Both the position numbers and the translations under genes were made by a program. DNA of 64,000 bases from Myxococcales bacterium (GTDB taxonomy: Bacteria; Myxococcota_A; Bradymonadia; UBA7976; UBA1532), in contig PCCS01000055.1 in NCBI GenBank assembly GCA_002731825.1, positions 23,658 to 87,657 on the forward strand. Direction: 5' to 3'. The notes beneath the pieces were generated by a model. It was given only the letters and a program-made list of their open reading frames with translations, was not told where the DNA came from and did not search any database. The first letter of the stretch is position 1. Every line of letters starts with the position of its first letter. Positions 1 through 8,894 of the stretch are shown here, one piece after another.

Positions 1-1
1 C

Positions 2-679
2 GATGATGAGCTGTGCCTCAGTGGTCGCTGCCAACCCGATCCGTGTGGAGATACTGCCTGTGAAATGGGTGACTTCTGCAGGATCGAAGGTGATCCAGCG
101 GTTGGGCGCTGCATCCAGTCCTGCGCCGATGTGGCCTGTCCAGCCGATCAAATTTGCCGAGAAGGCGTCTGTCAGCCGGACACGTGCTTTGACGTCCAAT
201 GCCCGAACACTCAGAGTTGCGATGATGGCCGATGTCAGGGCGACTGCGCTGGGATTATTTGCGCGCGCGGGCTGGTCTGCTTCAGAGGGCAGTGTATTGA
301 CGACCTCTGCCTGCACACGGACTGTCCTGGGGGTGAAGTGTGTGTCATGGAATCCGGTAACGCTCAGTGCGCACCCAATTGGATACCAGGTCCTGTAGAT
401 GCCGGTTCTGAAATGAACGACGGCAGGCGTTTAGATGCGGGCGTCGCCCCCACGTTGGATGGAGCAATCACCTCATCAGATGCGTCTCGTCCCCGTGATT
501 TCGGGTCGGCCATCAACAGCTTCAATTTTGACGGTACTTTGGGTGAGGCACAGAGCGATCGAGCCGACTCCGGGTGCAGCTGCGAAATTCACTCTGAGAC
601 AGAGGCCCCATTGGCATTCTGGACATTGGCCTTTTTGACCCTCGCCATGCGTCGCCGTACGGGCCGGCTGCGCAAGTAG
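2..679 (+). CDS. Cys-rich secreted protein with MYXO-CTERM-like anchor (5' end outside window)
   Basis: The reading frame is open from base 2, so the N-terminus lies upstream of the window; the ATG at 65 is internal. The visible part is a run of short modules rich in paired Cys with a CxxGxxCxxGxC pattern, like the EGF-like and 'delta-proteobacterial Cys-rich' repeats of myxobacterial surface proteins. A low-complexity Asp/Ala/Ser linker follows. The protein ends in a tripartite tail: the motif GCSCE, a hydrophobic segment (APLAFWTLAFLTLA) and a basic cluster (RRRTGRLRK). This is the layout of MYXO-CTERM sorting signals, which are cleaved or anchored after the Cys. The role is unknown, probably outer surface. 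It looks like a shorter paralogue of the next gene, with the same module and tail order. Confidence 0.8.
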   Translation, partial: DDELCLSGRCQPDPCGDTACEMGDFCRIEGDPAVGRCIQSCADVACPADQICREGVCQPDTCFDVQCPNTQSCDDGRCQGDCAGIICARGLVCFRGQCIDDLCLHTDCPGGEVCVMESGNAQCAPNWIPGPVDAGSEMNDGRRLDAGVAPTLDGAITSSDASRPRDFGSAINSFNFDGTLGEAQSDRADSGCSCEIHSETEAPLAFWTLAFLTLAMRRRTGRLRK

Positions 680-743
680 ACCTGCGGCTGAGGCGTGATG
701 CTTCCTGTAGTAGAAACACCTACATTTGCTACACCAATTCGTG

Positions 744-770
744 TATAATAAGGCCCGTCTGATAGGGAGG
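744..770 (+). promoter_or_regulatory. Probable promoter -10 and Shine-Dalgarno for the 773 gene
   Basis: A perfect TATAAT at 744-749, directly preceded by TG, is followed by a strong GGGAGG at 765-770 two bases before the ATG at 773. I see no good -35 hexamer at the usual distance. The extra TG may compensate, but that is inference. Confidence 0.4.
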
Positions 771-772
771 TC

Positions 773-3112
773 ATGGGCTTGATTCGTTTCATCTATGCGA
801 GCGGTTTGGTATTTTTTTGGTCCGCATTCGTCATCGCAGCACCTGTGAATGGTCAGCACTCATTCGAAACATCTGATCAATGCGACGTCGATGAGACCGG
901 TCGTCTGGAATTGTCCGTCGACGTGTACGGGAGCTACGGGAGCGCAGTGACCATCGAACAAGATGCTGTCTATGATCCCGCACGTGATAGGCCTGATCGA
1001 GGCGCTCAGGGTACGGTTTACGAGGCCATGCCGTTCCTCTGTCGTACCCAAGGTGGTGCGAGCGAAGGACAGTGGCTGGAAGCAAATCCCCTGGCTGTTC
1101 AAACTGAAAGTGATGGCACGCCCAACCGTCTCACAAGTCGCTATCAAATCGATGGTGTTCAAGTCGACATGGTCACGACGCTGGAGTGCACGATTCTGAC
1201 TCAATGTTGGACGTTTACCAATCGCACTCAGGCTCGCCTGGATACGCTCGCAATCACCCAGTATATCGATGGAGACCTCTACTTTGAGGGGGACTTTAAT
1301 AATGATTATGCTGGCTCATCTTTGGCCGAGCCAAGAACGGTCTACGAATTCGATGCTGGCGATGACCCTGATCAGCCAACAACCATGCTGGCCCTTTACG
1401 GGAACGACCCAGCTGACGCCTATCTTACCGGTTGGGAAATCGGCGAATATTCCGAGAGTCGTTCGAGGATTTCGAACACGGGGTCAGGGTGCGCTCCCTT
1501 GCGAAATGGCATCACTGATGAGCGCGGTAACGAGACCGATGGCGATGACGACCAGGTCACTGATAATGGCTACGATGTCACATTAGCCTTGAGATTCGAT
1601 GCGGGTCCTTTGGCTGTCAACGCAATGAGTCCCGCGATCTGCTACAGCACCCGTTGGGGCTATCAGCGGCCGTGTAGCGATGAAGACATGGACGAGGTTT
1701 GCCTACCGGACGATAATTGCCCAGCGATTCCGAACCCCGACCAGGCGGATGGTGACGGAGATGGTGTTGGCGACCCATGCGATAACTGCCCCAACGACAA
1801 TAACCCGACTCAAGCGGATGAAGACGGTGACGGCATTGGTGATGCCTGTGACCCCATCAATTGCGCTGAGGAACGTCCGGAAGTCTGTAATGGCAACGAT
1901 GACGATTGCGATGGACGTATCGACGAGGACACCGATGTTGATGGGATCTGCGCGACGGGTCTACCTGGCGTTTGTGCGCCAGGCAGCAACATCTGCCGAG
2001 ACGGACGCCTAATTTGCCAGCCCTCAGCCGATTCTGAAGACGAGCAGTGCGATGGAATCGACAATGACTGCGACGGGCAAATAGACGAGCAACTCCGCAA
2101 CGAATGTGGTCGATGTGGACCACCACCAGCAGATATCTGCGATGGTTTCGATGTAGACTGTGATGGCAAAACTGACGAAGACGCGGACTGCCCCAACAGC
2201 CAGATTTGCTTAAATGGAGTCTGCGCCCCTCCCTGTGCAGCCAATGAATGTCCACCCGGCCTGGTGTGTTCACAGGGATTCTGTGTACCGCGCTGCGAAT
2301 TATTGGAGTGTGAGGCACCAGACGTCTGCATTGATGGCATGTGTCTTGACCCTTGCGCTGACGTCCTCTGCCAAGAAAATGAGCAATGCAATCAGGCCGG
2401 GATGTGCATATCTAACGATTGCCGAGAAAGCGGATGTCCGGATGGCGAGCTATGCATCGAAGCGAACTGTGAACCTGACCCATGCGCAGCGACTGACTGC
2501 GGCGTGAATGAATTTTGTCGTGATGGTAACTGCCTACCCAATTGCGCCCTCGTCAGCTGCCCATTAAACGCCGTTTGCATCGATGGAGTGTGCCAACCCG
2601 TCGCTTGCGAGGATCGACGTTGTCCAAACGGTCAAGTCTGCATCGATGAGCAATGCACGCCAAACGAATGCGATGACTCCATGTGCATGGCCGATGAGCA
2701 GTGTGTCGAGGGTGCATGTTCGCCGGATCCATGTATCGGCGTCCAATGCCCTCGTGGACAGCTGTGCGTCATCGTAGACGGAACAGGACAATGCGCACTG
2801 CCGGAAGATGACCAACAACCAATACCCGATCCCGAGGCACCCATACGTGATGGCAGCATTGAGGACCAGGGCGGTAGTCTGACCGATGCTCTACTCGCGC
2901 CGCCCTCACAAAGGGACTTTGGTTTAGCGCCAAGTCCTGGACTCAATCCCGACGCCAATATAGGGCCAGCTTTAGGCTCACCTGATACAGACGAAGCAAC
3001 CGGCTGTACCTGCGATCTAGGGGGGCATTCTCAATCACCGGTCGGTGCTCTGATGATCATCACCCTTTTGGCCTTAGGTAGGCGCCACCTGCTGCGGACA
3101 CATCGACGATGA
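773..3112 (+). CDS. Large Cys-rich surface protein with TSP3/MopE repeats and MYXO-CTERM-like tail
   Basis: A 779-residue exported protein. Residues 1-25 form a signal peptide (basic start, hydrophobic core, AAPVNG). Residues about 30-300 are an unrecognised, probably beta-rich domain. At about 300-365 there are thrombospondin type 3 calcium-binding repeats (DGDGDGVGDPCDNCP and similar). At about 365-470 there are MopE-type metal-binding motifs (CNGNDDDCDGRIDE). Residues about 475-680 hold roughly eight Cys-rich CxxGxxCxxGxC modules. A Pro/Asp linker leads to GCTCD, a hydrophobic helix and a basic end, the layout of a MYXO-CTERM surface-sorting signal. The function is unknown; the repeats suggest calcium-dependent surface display. 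The stop codon overlaps the next ATG (ATGA), so the two are probably co-translated. Confidence 0.85.
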   Translation: MGLIRFIYASGLVFFWSAFVIAAPVNGQHSFETSDQCDVDETGRLELSVDVYGSYGSAVTIEQDAVYDPARDRPDRGAQGTVYEAMPFLCRTQGGASEGQWLEANPLAVQTESDGTPNRLTSRYQIDGVQVDMVTTLECTILTQCWTFTNRTQARLDTLAITQYIDGDLYFEGDFNNDYAGSSLAEPRTVYEFDAGDDPDQPTTMLALYGNDPADAYLTGWEIGEYSESRSRISNTGSGCAPLRNGITDERGNETDGDDDQVTDNGYDVTLALRFDAGPLAVNAMSPAICYSTRWGYQRPCSDEDMDEVCLPDDNCPAIPNPDQADGDGDGVGDPCDNCPNDNNPTQADEDGDGIGDACDPINCAEERPEVCNGNDDDCDGRIDEDTDVDGICATGLPGVCAPGSNICRDGRLICQPSADSEDEQCDGIDNDCDGQIDEQLRNECGRCGPPPADICDGFDVDCDGKTDEDADCPNSQICLNGVCAPPCAANECPPGLVCSQGFCVPRCELLECEAPDVCIDGMCLDPCADVLCQENEQCNQAGMCISNDCRESGCPDGELCIEANCEPDPCAATDCGVNEFCRDGNCLPNCALVSCPLNAVCIDGVCQPVACEDRRCPNGQVCIDEQCTPNECDDSMCMADEQCVEGACSPDPCIGVQCPRGQLCVIVDGTGQCALPEDDQQPIPDPEAPIRDGSIEDQGGSLTDALLAPPSQRDFGLAPSPGLNPDANIGPALGSPDTDEATGCTCDLGGHSQSPVGALMIITLLALGRRHLLRTHRR

Positions 3113-4143
3113 AACGATCTTTGCTCCTCCTTATTGGAGTGTCTACCCTCTGCCATTGCGGCGGCCAAGATCAGGAACGAGCCCAAACGCTGGCTGACTC
3201 ATTCGGTGAAACACTCGACATCAGTCATGACGCACCCGAACACGCTTTTCTAGGTGTTTGGGGTATGCAAGAGACCGTTTATGTTGTGGGGGGTACCGTC
3301 GGCGAAAGCGGCGGGGTCGTTCTGAAGAAAAGCGGTGAGACATTCTTTGCTGAGGATGTGGCAGCAGGTCCCCTACTCTGGTGGATCCATGGAAGCGGTC
3401 CTGATTCAATTTGGGCTGTCGGTGAACAAGGCCGCATTCTACGGAAGGGATCAACTGGATGGAGTGATGAATCCGTAACCTTCGATGAAAAACTGGTTTT
3501 ATGGGGAGTTTGGGCGGCCTCCGCGACCGATGTATGGGCTGTCGGTGGAAGCGTTCGAAGAGGGGGACCCAAGGGTGTTGTTCTACGATCAACCGGCGAT
3601 GGTCAATGGCGACGTATCGATGATGAGGCGTTCCCAAGCGATCTGAATTTCTACAAGGTTTGGGGGCAAAGCGCAGACGAGGTCTATATCGTCGGTGAAG
3701 GCGGCGTTGGTTTGGTTTTCAACGGAACCGAATTTAAGCGTTTGGACACAGGCGTTCGAGACCTGCTGTTCACTGTACACGGAGGGGCCAACAACGGCCA
3801 AACAAGCGTCTACGCCGTCGGCGGGGCAAATATGGGTATGGTTTTTCGACGGGAAAACGCTGACGCCGAAACGTGGGTGCAAGAGTCGATTCCTGCTGTA
3901 CCGGGCTTAAATGGGGTTGCGGTTGTTGGTCACAATACCGTATTTGCAGTGGGCAACCGGGGTGTCATGCTTTTGCGTACGGGGAATTCGCAATGGCAAA
4001 GAATTACAAACACTGAGACAAACACCGTGGGCCTTCGGACTTTACACGCGGTGGGAAAATACGGCAGGGTTTGGAGTGTGGGTGGGGACCTGACCGACAT
4101 GACGAACGGTATCATATTGAACGGTCAGCTTAGTTCGGAGTAG
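3109..4143 (+). CDS. Beta-propeller-like lipoprotein with repeated VWAVG motifs
   Basis: A 344-residue protein beginning with a lipoprotein-type signal (MKRSLLLLIGVSTLCHCGG, Cys near 17). The rest is a series of about six to seven blades with the recurring pattern WGxxxxDxWAVGxxG (VWGMQETVYVVGG, IHGSGPDSIWAVG, VWAASATDVWAVGG, VWGQSADEVYIVG, AVGKYGRVWSVGG). Such repeats are common in Myxococcota surface proteins and are thought to fold as beta-propellers; no catalytic residues can be assigned. The ATG overlaps the stop of the Cys-rich surface protein by four bases, which suggests translational coupling and a shared envelope role. Confidence 0.75.
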   Translation: MKRSLLLLIGVSTLCHCGGQDQERAQTLADSFGETLDISHDAPEHAFLGVWGMQETVYVVGGTVGESGGVVLKKSGETFFAEDVAAGPLLWWIHGSGPDSIWAVGEQGRILRKGSTGWSDESVTFDEKLVLWGVWAASATDVWAVGGSVRRGGPKGVVLRSTGDGQWRRIDDEAFPSDLNFYKVWGQSADEVYIVGEGGVGLVFNGTEFKRLDTGVRDLLFTVHGGANNGQTSVYAVGGANMGMVFRRENADAETWVQESIPAVPGLNGVAVVGHNTVFAVGNRGVMLLRTGNSQWQRITNTETNTVGLRTLHAVGKYGRVWSVGGDLTDMTNGIILNGQLSSE

Positions 4144-4151
4144 CACAACTC

Positions 4152-6992
4152 GTGGATAACGATGTAAAACCAGCAGATTCGCCGCGATACAGCAGTGCGA
4201 TGCTAGGCCGGACCACCGGTTTGTTTGGCTGGTTTGGGCGGCGTTACTTCGATCACATTCGTCTCGACCATGAGACAGAGAGTCGATTGAGAGCCCTCAG
4301 CCAAGAAGGGACCATCGTCTATGTCATGCGTACCCGAAGTACCCTTGATTACCTCTTTTTCAATTATCTCTTCCTCCGCATTGGGATGCCACTCGCCCGC
4401 TTCGCCAACGGGCTAGACCTGACTTTATTCAGGAGTCTCAAACGTTGGATGAAGAGCAAATTGAATCGCTTGCTGCGCTTCGGCTCTAAAGATGAACCCC
4501 GTGGTATCGATCAGCTGACTGAAACAATCCAAAGGGGTAAGTCGGCATTGCTGTTCATGAAAGTGCGCGCGCTCACCAGTGAACGACGCTCTAATCCGCG
4601 CTTTATCGAAAGACTCGTTCAGATTCAGCGCGGGCAAGATGAACCAATTATGTTGTTACCTCAGCATATTTCATGGCCGCGCAAGCCACCGTCGAAGCGT
4701 CATACGTGGTTTGATATCATGTTTGGCGACCGCCTCGCCTCTGGGCGATTTAGAAAATTTGCACATTTTTTGAGGTCGTCAAAGCTTGCATCCGCTCGCA
4801 TCGGCGAACCCATTAATTTAAAGCAGGTTCTGGACGAGCACGAAGATTGGAGTGATGAGCGGCTCGCACGAAAAGTGCGCCGTGTCCTCATTATTCACCT
4901 CGCTAACGAAGCGATGGCCATTAGCGGCCCCAGAGTGAAATCCGGCGCGCTGCTCCGAAAAGAAATCTTAGAAAGACGAAAATTTAAATCACAGCTGCAA
5001 GGTCTGGCGCGGGAGAATGGGCTGGATCCTGTCACGGCTTTAGAGACCTGCCAAAAATATTTAAAAGAGGTCTCTGCAAATCTAAACTTCGAGGTATTGC
5101 TTGCCTTTTCCCGAACACTTGGTTTCGTTTTTAGGCGGATTTTCAACGGCGTAGAAGTTGATGAAGCCGGGATGCGTCGGGTCAAAGAGGCTGCAAGACA
5201 AAGCCGAACGGCTCCGCTCATCTTGGTTCCAAGTCACAAGAGTCACGTGGACTATCTGGTCGTCTCATGGGTGTTTATGAACTACGAATTCATCCCACCT
5301 CATATCGCAGCAGGCCGTAACCTTTCATTTTTTCCTCTGGGCACGCTATTTAGGCGTTCGGGTGCATTCTTTCTTCGACGCAGCTTTGCTGGACTTCCAT
5401 TCTACAAATTTACTTTTAAAAACTACCTCTGGAAGCTTGTACGAGAAGGCTATCCAATCGAATTTTTTATGGAGGGCGGTCGGAGTCGAACAGGAAAGCT
5501 TCTGCCACCCAAAATGGGTATGTTGGCCATGCTTTTGGACGGCATTCGTGAAGGCGAATTTAAAGACCTACAATTCATTCCCATTAATATCTCTTACGAG
5601 CGAGTCCTTGAGACAGGCAGCTATCGACACGAGCTGACCGGTGGTCAAAAGCAATTGGAAAGTGTGGCTGGCGTCGTCAAAGCGGGGCGCGTTTTTCGGG
5701 CACGACACGGCCGCGTCTACGTCAATTTCTCTGAACCTGTCCGACTCAGTGACTACTTGGCCCAGTTCGATATCCCGCAACTCAAGGAACTGGATGATGC
5801 CCACTTTCGCGAAACGACACGGCGTCTCAGCTATCACTTGATGAGGCAAATTCACGAAGCAACGGTGGTTGCACCCTCGGCCCTCGTCGGCGCGGTCCTG
5901 CTCAGTCATCATCGACGAGGCATATCAGATACCCGACTGCGCGAAATGGTTGGTTTTACAGTCGATCTCTTGGTCAGTCGGCACGCCAGACTTTCGGCGT
6001 CCCTGCGACATGTCTTAAAGGCTCACCAAAGCCAAATAGATGATGCCTATGCCCGCAATGCACGTGATGGCGCACGCGCTCGCGGTGATGCGCTCAAACC
6101 GTTGTTGAGTGAAGGCGTCCTGCTCTTAAAGCGCATGATCAACACCATCGAGCAGGGCCAAGAACAGATCCACTCCGTACCAGATAGATCACGTATTGAA
6201 CTGGATTATTATCGAAATTCTGTCCTCAGTATTCTGGCCCCCGATTGTTTGGTTGCGACCGCGCTGACGGTGGGCGATGAATTGATCTCCTATGACAGTC
6301 TATCAGCTGAAACACGCCGACTCAGCTACTGGTTCAGGCTTGAATTCATCTATGAAACCGATACCACCTTCGATGTAAACTTTCGTGAGACTGTCGACCG
6401 GTTGATCAGTGAATCGCTCATCGAAATAGATGAGCATGGCTTTGTTCGTGTTCGGTCTCAACTGGCCATAGACTTCTTGCGTGGCATGATGCTTCATTTA
6501 GTCGAAGCCTACTGGGCCGCGGCCGACGCACTTCGAACCTTGGTATCACAACCAATGGAAAAACGACTTTGGCTGGAATTTGCTCGTGAGCATGCCGAGA
6601 AAGAATTTCTACAGGGTGACATTCGACGAGCCGAAGCTGCGTCGACCGTGGCACTAAAAAATGCCCTGGAATTATTCAGTGCCGAAGGTCTTGTGACTCA
6701 AACACGCGCGAAGTCGGGTCGTAAGACGGAAACATTTCTATCTATTTCTCAGGACCGAACGCCCGATGAAATCGCATTTAGGCGGGATGACATCGGAGCA
6801 TTTCTTATTCGCATTGGCGAGAGTCCATCCCGTGCACCAACGACACCACTGCCCTCGGACGCATTTCCCATGCTGAGCGATGAACATGCTCAAGAAAAAG
6901 ACGCCATACAAGCGGACTCATCGGAGTCCGGCGATGATGAGGCTTTAGACGAGCCCGCGGCTGTACTTGATCAGGATAGTTCAAGGGAGTAG
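4152..6992 (+). CDS. plsB: Glycerol-3-phosphate 1-O-acyltransferase PlsB
   Basis: Acylates sn-glycerol-3-phosphate at position 1, the first step of phospholipid synthesis, at the inner membrane. The acyltransferase signature HX4D is seen as H362-KSHV-D367, and the glycerol-phosphate-binding block FFMEGGRSRTGK lies around 438-449. Length is 946 residues against about 807 in E. coli; the extra part is mostly an acidic, disordered C-terminal tail (about 890-946). The long N- and C-terminal helical regions are typical of PlsB rather than PlsC or PlsY. The start is a GTG eight bases after the previous stop; an ATG at 4200 is an alternative. The gene ends inside the converging rimI gene (22-base overlap). 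This form is best known from gamma-proteobacteria. Confidence 0.9.
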   Translation: MDNDVKPADSPRYSSAMLGRTTGLFGWFGRRYFDHIRLDHETESRLRALSQEGTIVYVMRTRSTLDYLFFNYLFLRIGMPLARFANGLDLTLFRSLKRWMKSKLNRLLRFGSKDEPRGIDQLTETIQRGKSALLFMKVRALTSERRSNPRFIERLVQIQRGQDEPIMLLPQHISWPRKPPSKRHTWFDIMFGDRLASGRFRKFAHFLRSSKLASARIGEPINLKQVLDEHEDWSDERLARKVRRVLIIHLANEAMAISGPRVKSGALLRKEILERRKFKSQLQGLARENGLDPVTALETCQKYLKEVSANLNFEVLLAFSRTLGFVFRRIFNGVEVDEAGMRRVKEAARQSRTAPLILVPSHKSHVDYLVVSWVFMNYEFIPPHIAAGRNLSFFPLGTLFRRSGAFFLRRSFAGLPFYKFTFKNYLWKLVREGYPIEFFMEGGRSRTGKLLPPKMGMLAMLLDGIREGEFKDLQFIPINISYERVLETGSYRHELTGGQKQLESVAGVVKAGRVFRARHGRVYVNFSEPVRLSDYLAQFDIPQLKELDDAHFRETTRRLSYHLMRQIHEATVVAPSALVGAVLLSHHRRGISDTRLREMVGFTVDLLVSRHARLSASLRHVLKAHQSQIDDAYARNARDGARARGDALKPLLSEGVLLLKRMINTIEQGQEQIHSVPDRSRIELDYYRNSVLSILAPDCLVATALTVGDELISYDSLSAETRRLSYWFRLEFIYETDTTFDVNFRETVDRLISESLIEIDEHGFVRVRSQLAIDFLRGMMLHLVEAYWAAADALRTLVSQPMEKRLWLEFAREHAEKEFLQGDIRRAEAASTVALKNALELFSAEGLVTQTRAKSGRKTETFLSISQDRTPDEIAFRRDDIGAFLIRIGESPSRAPTTPLPSDAFPMLSDEHAQEKDAIQADSSESGDDEALDEPAAVLDQDSSRE

Positions 6993-7426
6993 AGGTAGGC
7001 GTCTGCGCCATCTCGATAATATTTCGTCCGAATTCCGACTTTTGCGAAACCAATTGACTCGTAGAGGCCAATGGCAATGTGGTTGCTGTCCTTGACGTCT
7101 AAGTCGACGGTGCCCGCGCCTAAAAGCCGCGTCTGTTGTACAAAATCATTAAGAAGCTGACGTCCTGCTCCGCGCCCTTTCCAATCAGTCCGGATGGCGA
7201 TCTCCGTCAGCTCCGCCATATCTTTAGCCTGCCAGCCTAAGGCATAGCCCACGACGCCCTCTGTTTGACTGGCAAAGACTCGGATGACCTGATTGCGACC
7301 CATGAGGGTGTGATGTGTCTCGGAGAGTGTTCGGGTCAATGACAGAGCATCGAGCGACAAAGCATGGATAGGATTGATGTCGCTCGGAATGAAGCCTCGA
7401 ATGACCGTCTGACTGGGTGCGCTCAA
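6971..7426 (-). CDS. rimI: GNAT N-acetyltransferase, RimI-like
   Basis: A protein of about 151 residues with a single GNAT fold: beta4 and the acetyl-CoA loop with the motif RGAGRQLL, preceded by ELTEIAIRTDWKG, and a C-terminal GLYESIGF motif. This matches RimI-type N-alpha-acetyltransferases, which acetylate ribosomal protein S18 and other N-termini. I chose the TTG at 7426, one base beyond the ysxC stop, because the longer ATG form (7498) would overlap ysxC by about 70 bases and adds residues with no GNAT similarity. The gene is downstream of ysxC in the same operon. Assignment to RimI rather than another small GNAT is likely but not certain. Confidence 0.75.
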   Translation of the reverse strand: MSAPSQTVIRGFIPSDINPIHALSLDALSLTRTLSETHHTLMGRNQVIRVFASQTEGVVGYALGWQAKDMAELTEIAIRTDWKGRGAGRQLLNDFVQQTRLLGAGTVDLDVKDSNHIAIGLYESIGFAKVGIRTKYYRDGADAYLYSLELS

Positions 7427-7427
7427 A

Positions 7428-8018
7428 CTACACGACTCGATCGATGCGCGCCCACAACTCTTCAAGCCCAACCCCCGATACAGCCGACCAGGCGACAACT
7501 TGTTTAGCGTTCAACCCGAGTCCTTTTGCCGTCGAAGCAATCCCCGGCTTTCGCTTCGAAACCGGCAACTTATCGATCTTGGTTGCCACGGGAATTACGG
7601 CATAGCCAAAATGGCTCGCCCAAGTAAACATTTGTTTCTCCCAATCCCCAGGTTGGCGTCGGACATCCGTCAAAATCAGCAAGGCTTTGATCTGGTTCCG
7701 CTCAGCGAGATACGACTCAACCATACGGCCCCAACCGTCCTTGATCTTCTTGGGTACCCGAGCAAATCCATACCCAGGTAAATCACACAAAACAAACCTG
7801 TCATTGACCAAGAAGAAATTGAGAAGCTGCGTCCGACCAGGCGTGTTTGATACCTTCGCCAGTCGCCGCCGGTTAACTAAGCGATTGATGAGGCTCGATT
7901 TGCCCACATTCGAACGCCCAGCGACTGCAATCTCTGGTAAATCACTGTCAGGATAATCCTTCGGCAAGACGGCGCTCTTGATGAAGCTGACGGAATGGAC
8001 ATACGGATTATCGACCAT
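7428..8018 (-). CDS. ysxC: Ribosome biogenesis GTPase YsxC/EngB
   Basis: A 196-residue TRAFAC GTPase needed for assembly of the 50S ribosomal subunit. The G motifs are visible: G1 GRSNVGKS at 34-41, G2 in the TPGRT region, G3 DLPGYGFA near 79, G4 TKIDK near 146 and G5 SAV near 181. Length matches the family (about 195-210). The gene abuts the upstream membrane protein gene (stop at 8019, ATG at 8018), so they are probably co-transcribed, and rimI follows directly. Confidence 0.95.
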   Translation of the reverse strand: MVDNPYVHSVSFIKSAVLPKDYPDSDLPEIAVAGRSNVGKSSLINRLVNRRRLAKVSNTPGRTQLLNFFLVNDRFVLCDLPGYGFARVPKKIKDGWGRMVESYLAERNQIKALLILTDVRRQPGDWEKQMFTWASHFGYAVIPVATKIDKLPVSKRKPGIASTAKGLGLNAKQVVAWSAVSGVGLEELWARIDRVV

Positions 8019-8894
8019 TTATACGCTCAAAACTGCAAAGATAAGCGGGATAGCGCTGCCCATAGCAAGAGTCGACAGGACCCGTGAGCGTTCACTCAAA
8101 GCCACCGAAAAGACAAAGGCCGATGAAGACAGCGACACCGCCGAATCAAGCGAATGCCAAGGGAAGCCCCCAATGAGGCTGGCTCGCCAAAGAACACTTG
8201 AAATCATGACCAGACCAACCAGGGCCAGCCCAGTTTTCAACTGCTTCAGAGAAATGAACCCAACCGGCTTCAGCAAGATGAGGATGGCTAAAGCCAGGCA
8301 ATAGCCGAGCACACCAGATGGATCAAGACCGCTAAACCGATAGCGCCAATCACCTGTCGGCAAGGAAAAGCTTTCGATTTTATGTTGACTGGTGAAACCG
8401 CCAACGAATGACCTAATGGACTCTTGAGATGACGCTGGATCAGGTAATAAAAATGCAAGTCCGGCCCCGACAGCCGTCAGGATTAAAACCGCACCCATAT
8501 CGAATTTTTCTCTTTTTGAAAATGGACCGCGCCAGCGACTTCGAAACGATGCAAGAAAGCCGAGTAAGGTCAGCAAACTCAGCAGCAGAAGCACCTGCTT
8601 TAACCAGGGAATCGGTGCGGTCAAGGGCAGACCCCGGACGCGACGTTCGCCAGAGACACCATACAACTCAAGCACCGTCTCAACGGGTCGTCCATCAGCG
8701 TAGGACGCGATGGAATTGAGTGAGCCCGTAGCAATGCCTCCACTCGCAGTCCAATTGGATTTTAACGTGACGATCGACGCTAGACACACTAGACAAAGTA
8801 AAGAGGCGATCTTGTCGCGCTGAGCAAGCTCGCTCAGTGCCACCAGGACACCCGCCAAAGTCGCAGCCCCGAGGGCGAGATAAAACGGAGTCAT
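8019..8894 (-). CDS. Unknown multi-spanning membrane protein
   Basis: A 291-residue protein with about eight hydrophobic segments (around 3-20, 32-46, 100-116, 135-152, 195-210, 222-240, 250-268 and 275-290) and a short extracytoplasmic loop at about 50-90. I do not recognise the family. It overlaps the upstream membrane gene by four bases (ATGA) and abuts ysxC. Because its partner has a ResB-like layout, one possibility is a very divergent CcsA/CcmF-type cytochrome c assembly component: it keeps GGFPWHSLDS where CcsA has its tryptophan-rich haem-binding segment, but the similarity is weak and the identity is open. Confidence 0.6.
   Translation of the reverse strand: MTPFYLALGAATLAGVLVALSELAQRDKIASLLCLVCLASIVTLKSNWTASGGIATGSLNSIASYADGRPVETVLELYGVSGERRVRGLPLTAPIPWLKQVLLLLSLLTLLGFLASFRSRWRGPFSKREKFDMGAVLILTAVGAGLAFLLPDPASSQESIRSFVGGFTSQHKIESFSLPTGDWRYRFSGLDPSGVLGYCLALAILILLKPVGFISLKQLKTGLALVGLVMISSVLWRASLIGGFPWHSLDSAVSLSSSAFVFSVALSERSRVLSTLAMGSAIPLIFAVLSV

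Noticed and set aside
1810..2391. 193-codon minus-strand frame opposite the repeat protein
   Set aside because: A shadow of the Cys/Asp-rich repeats on the plus strand.
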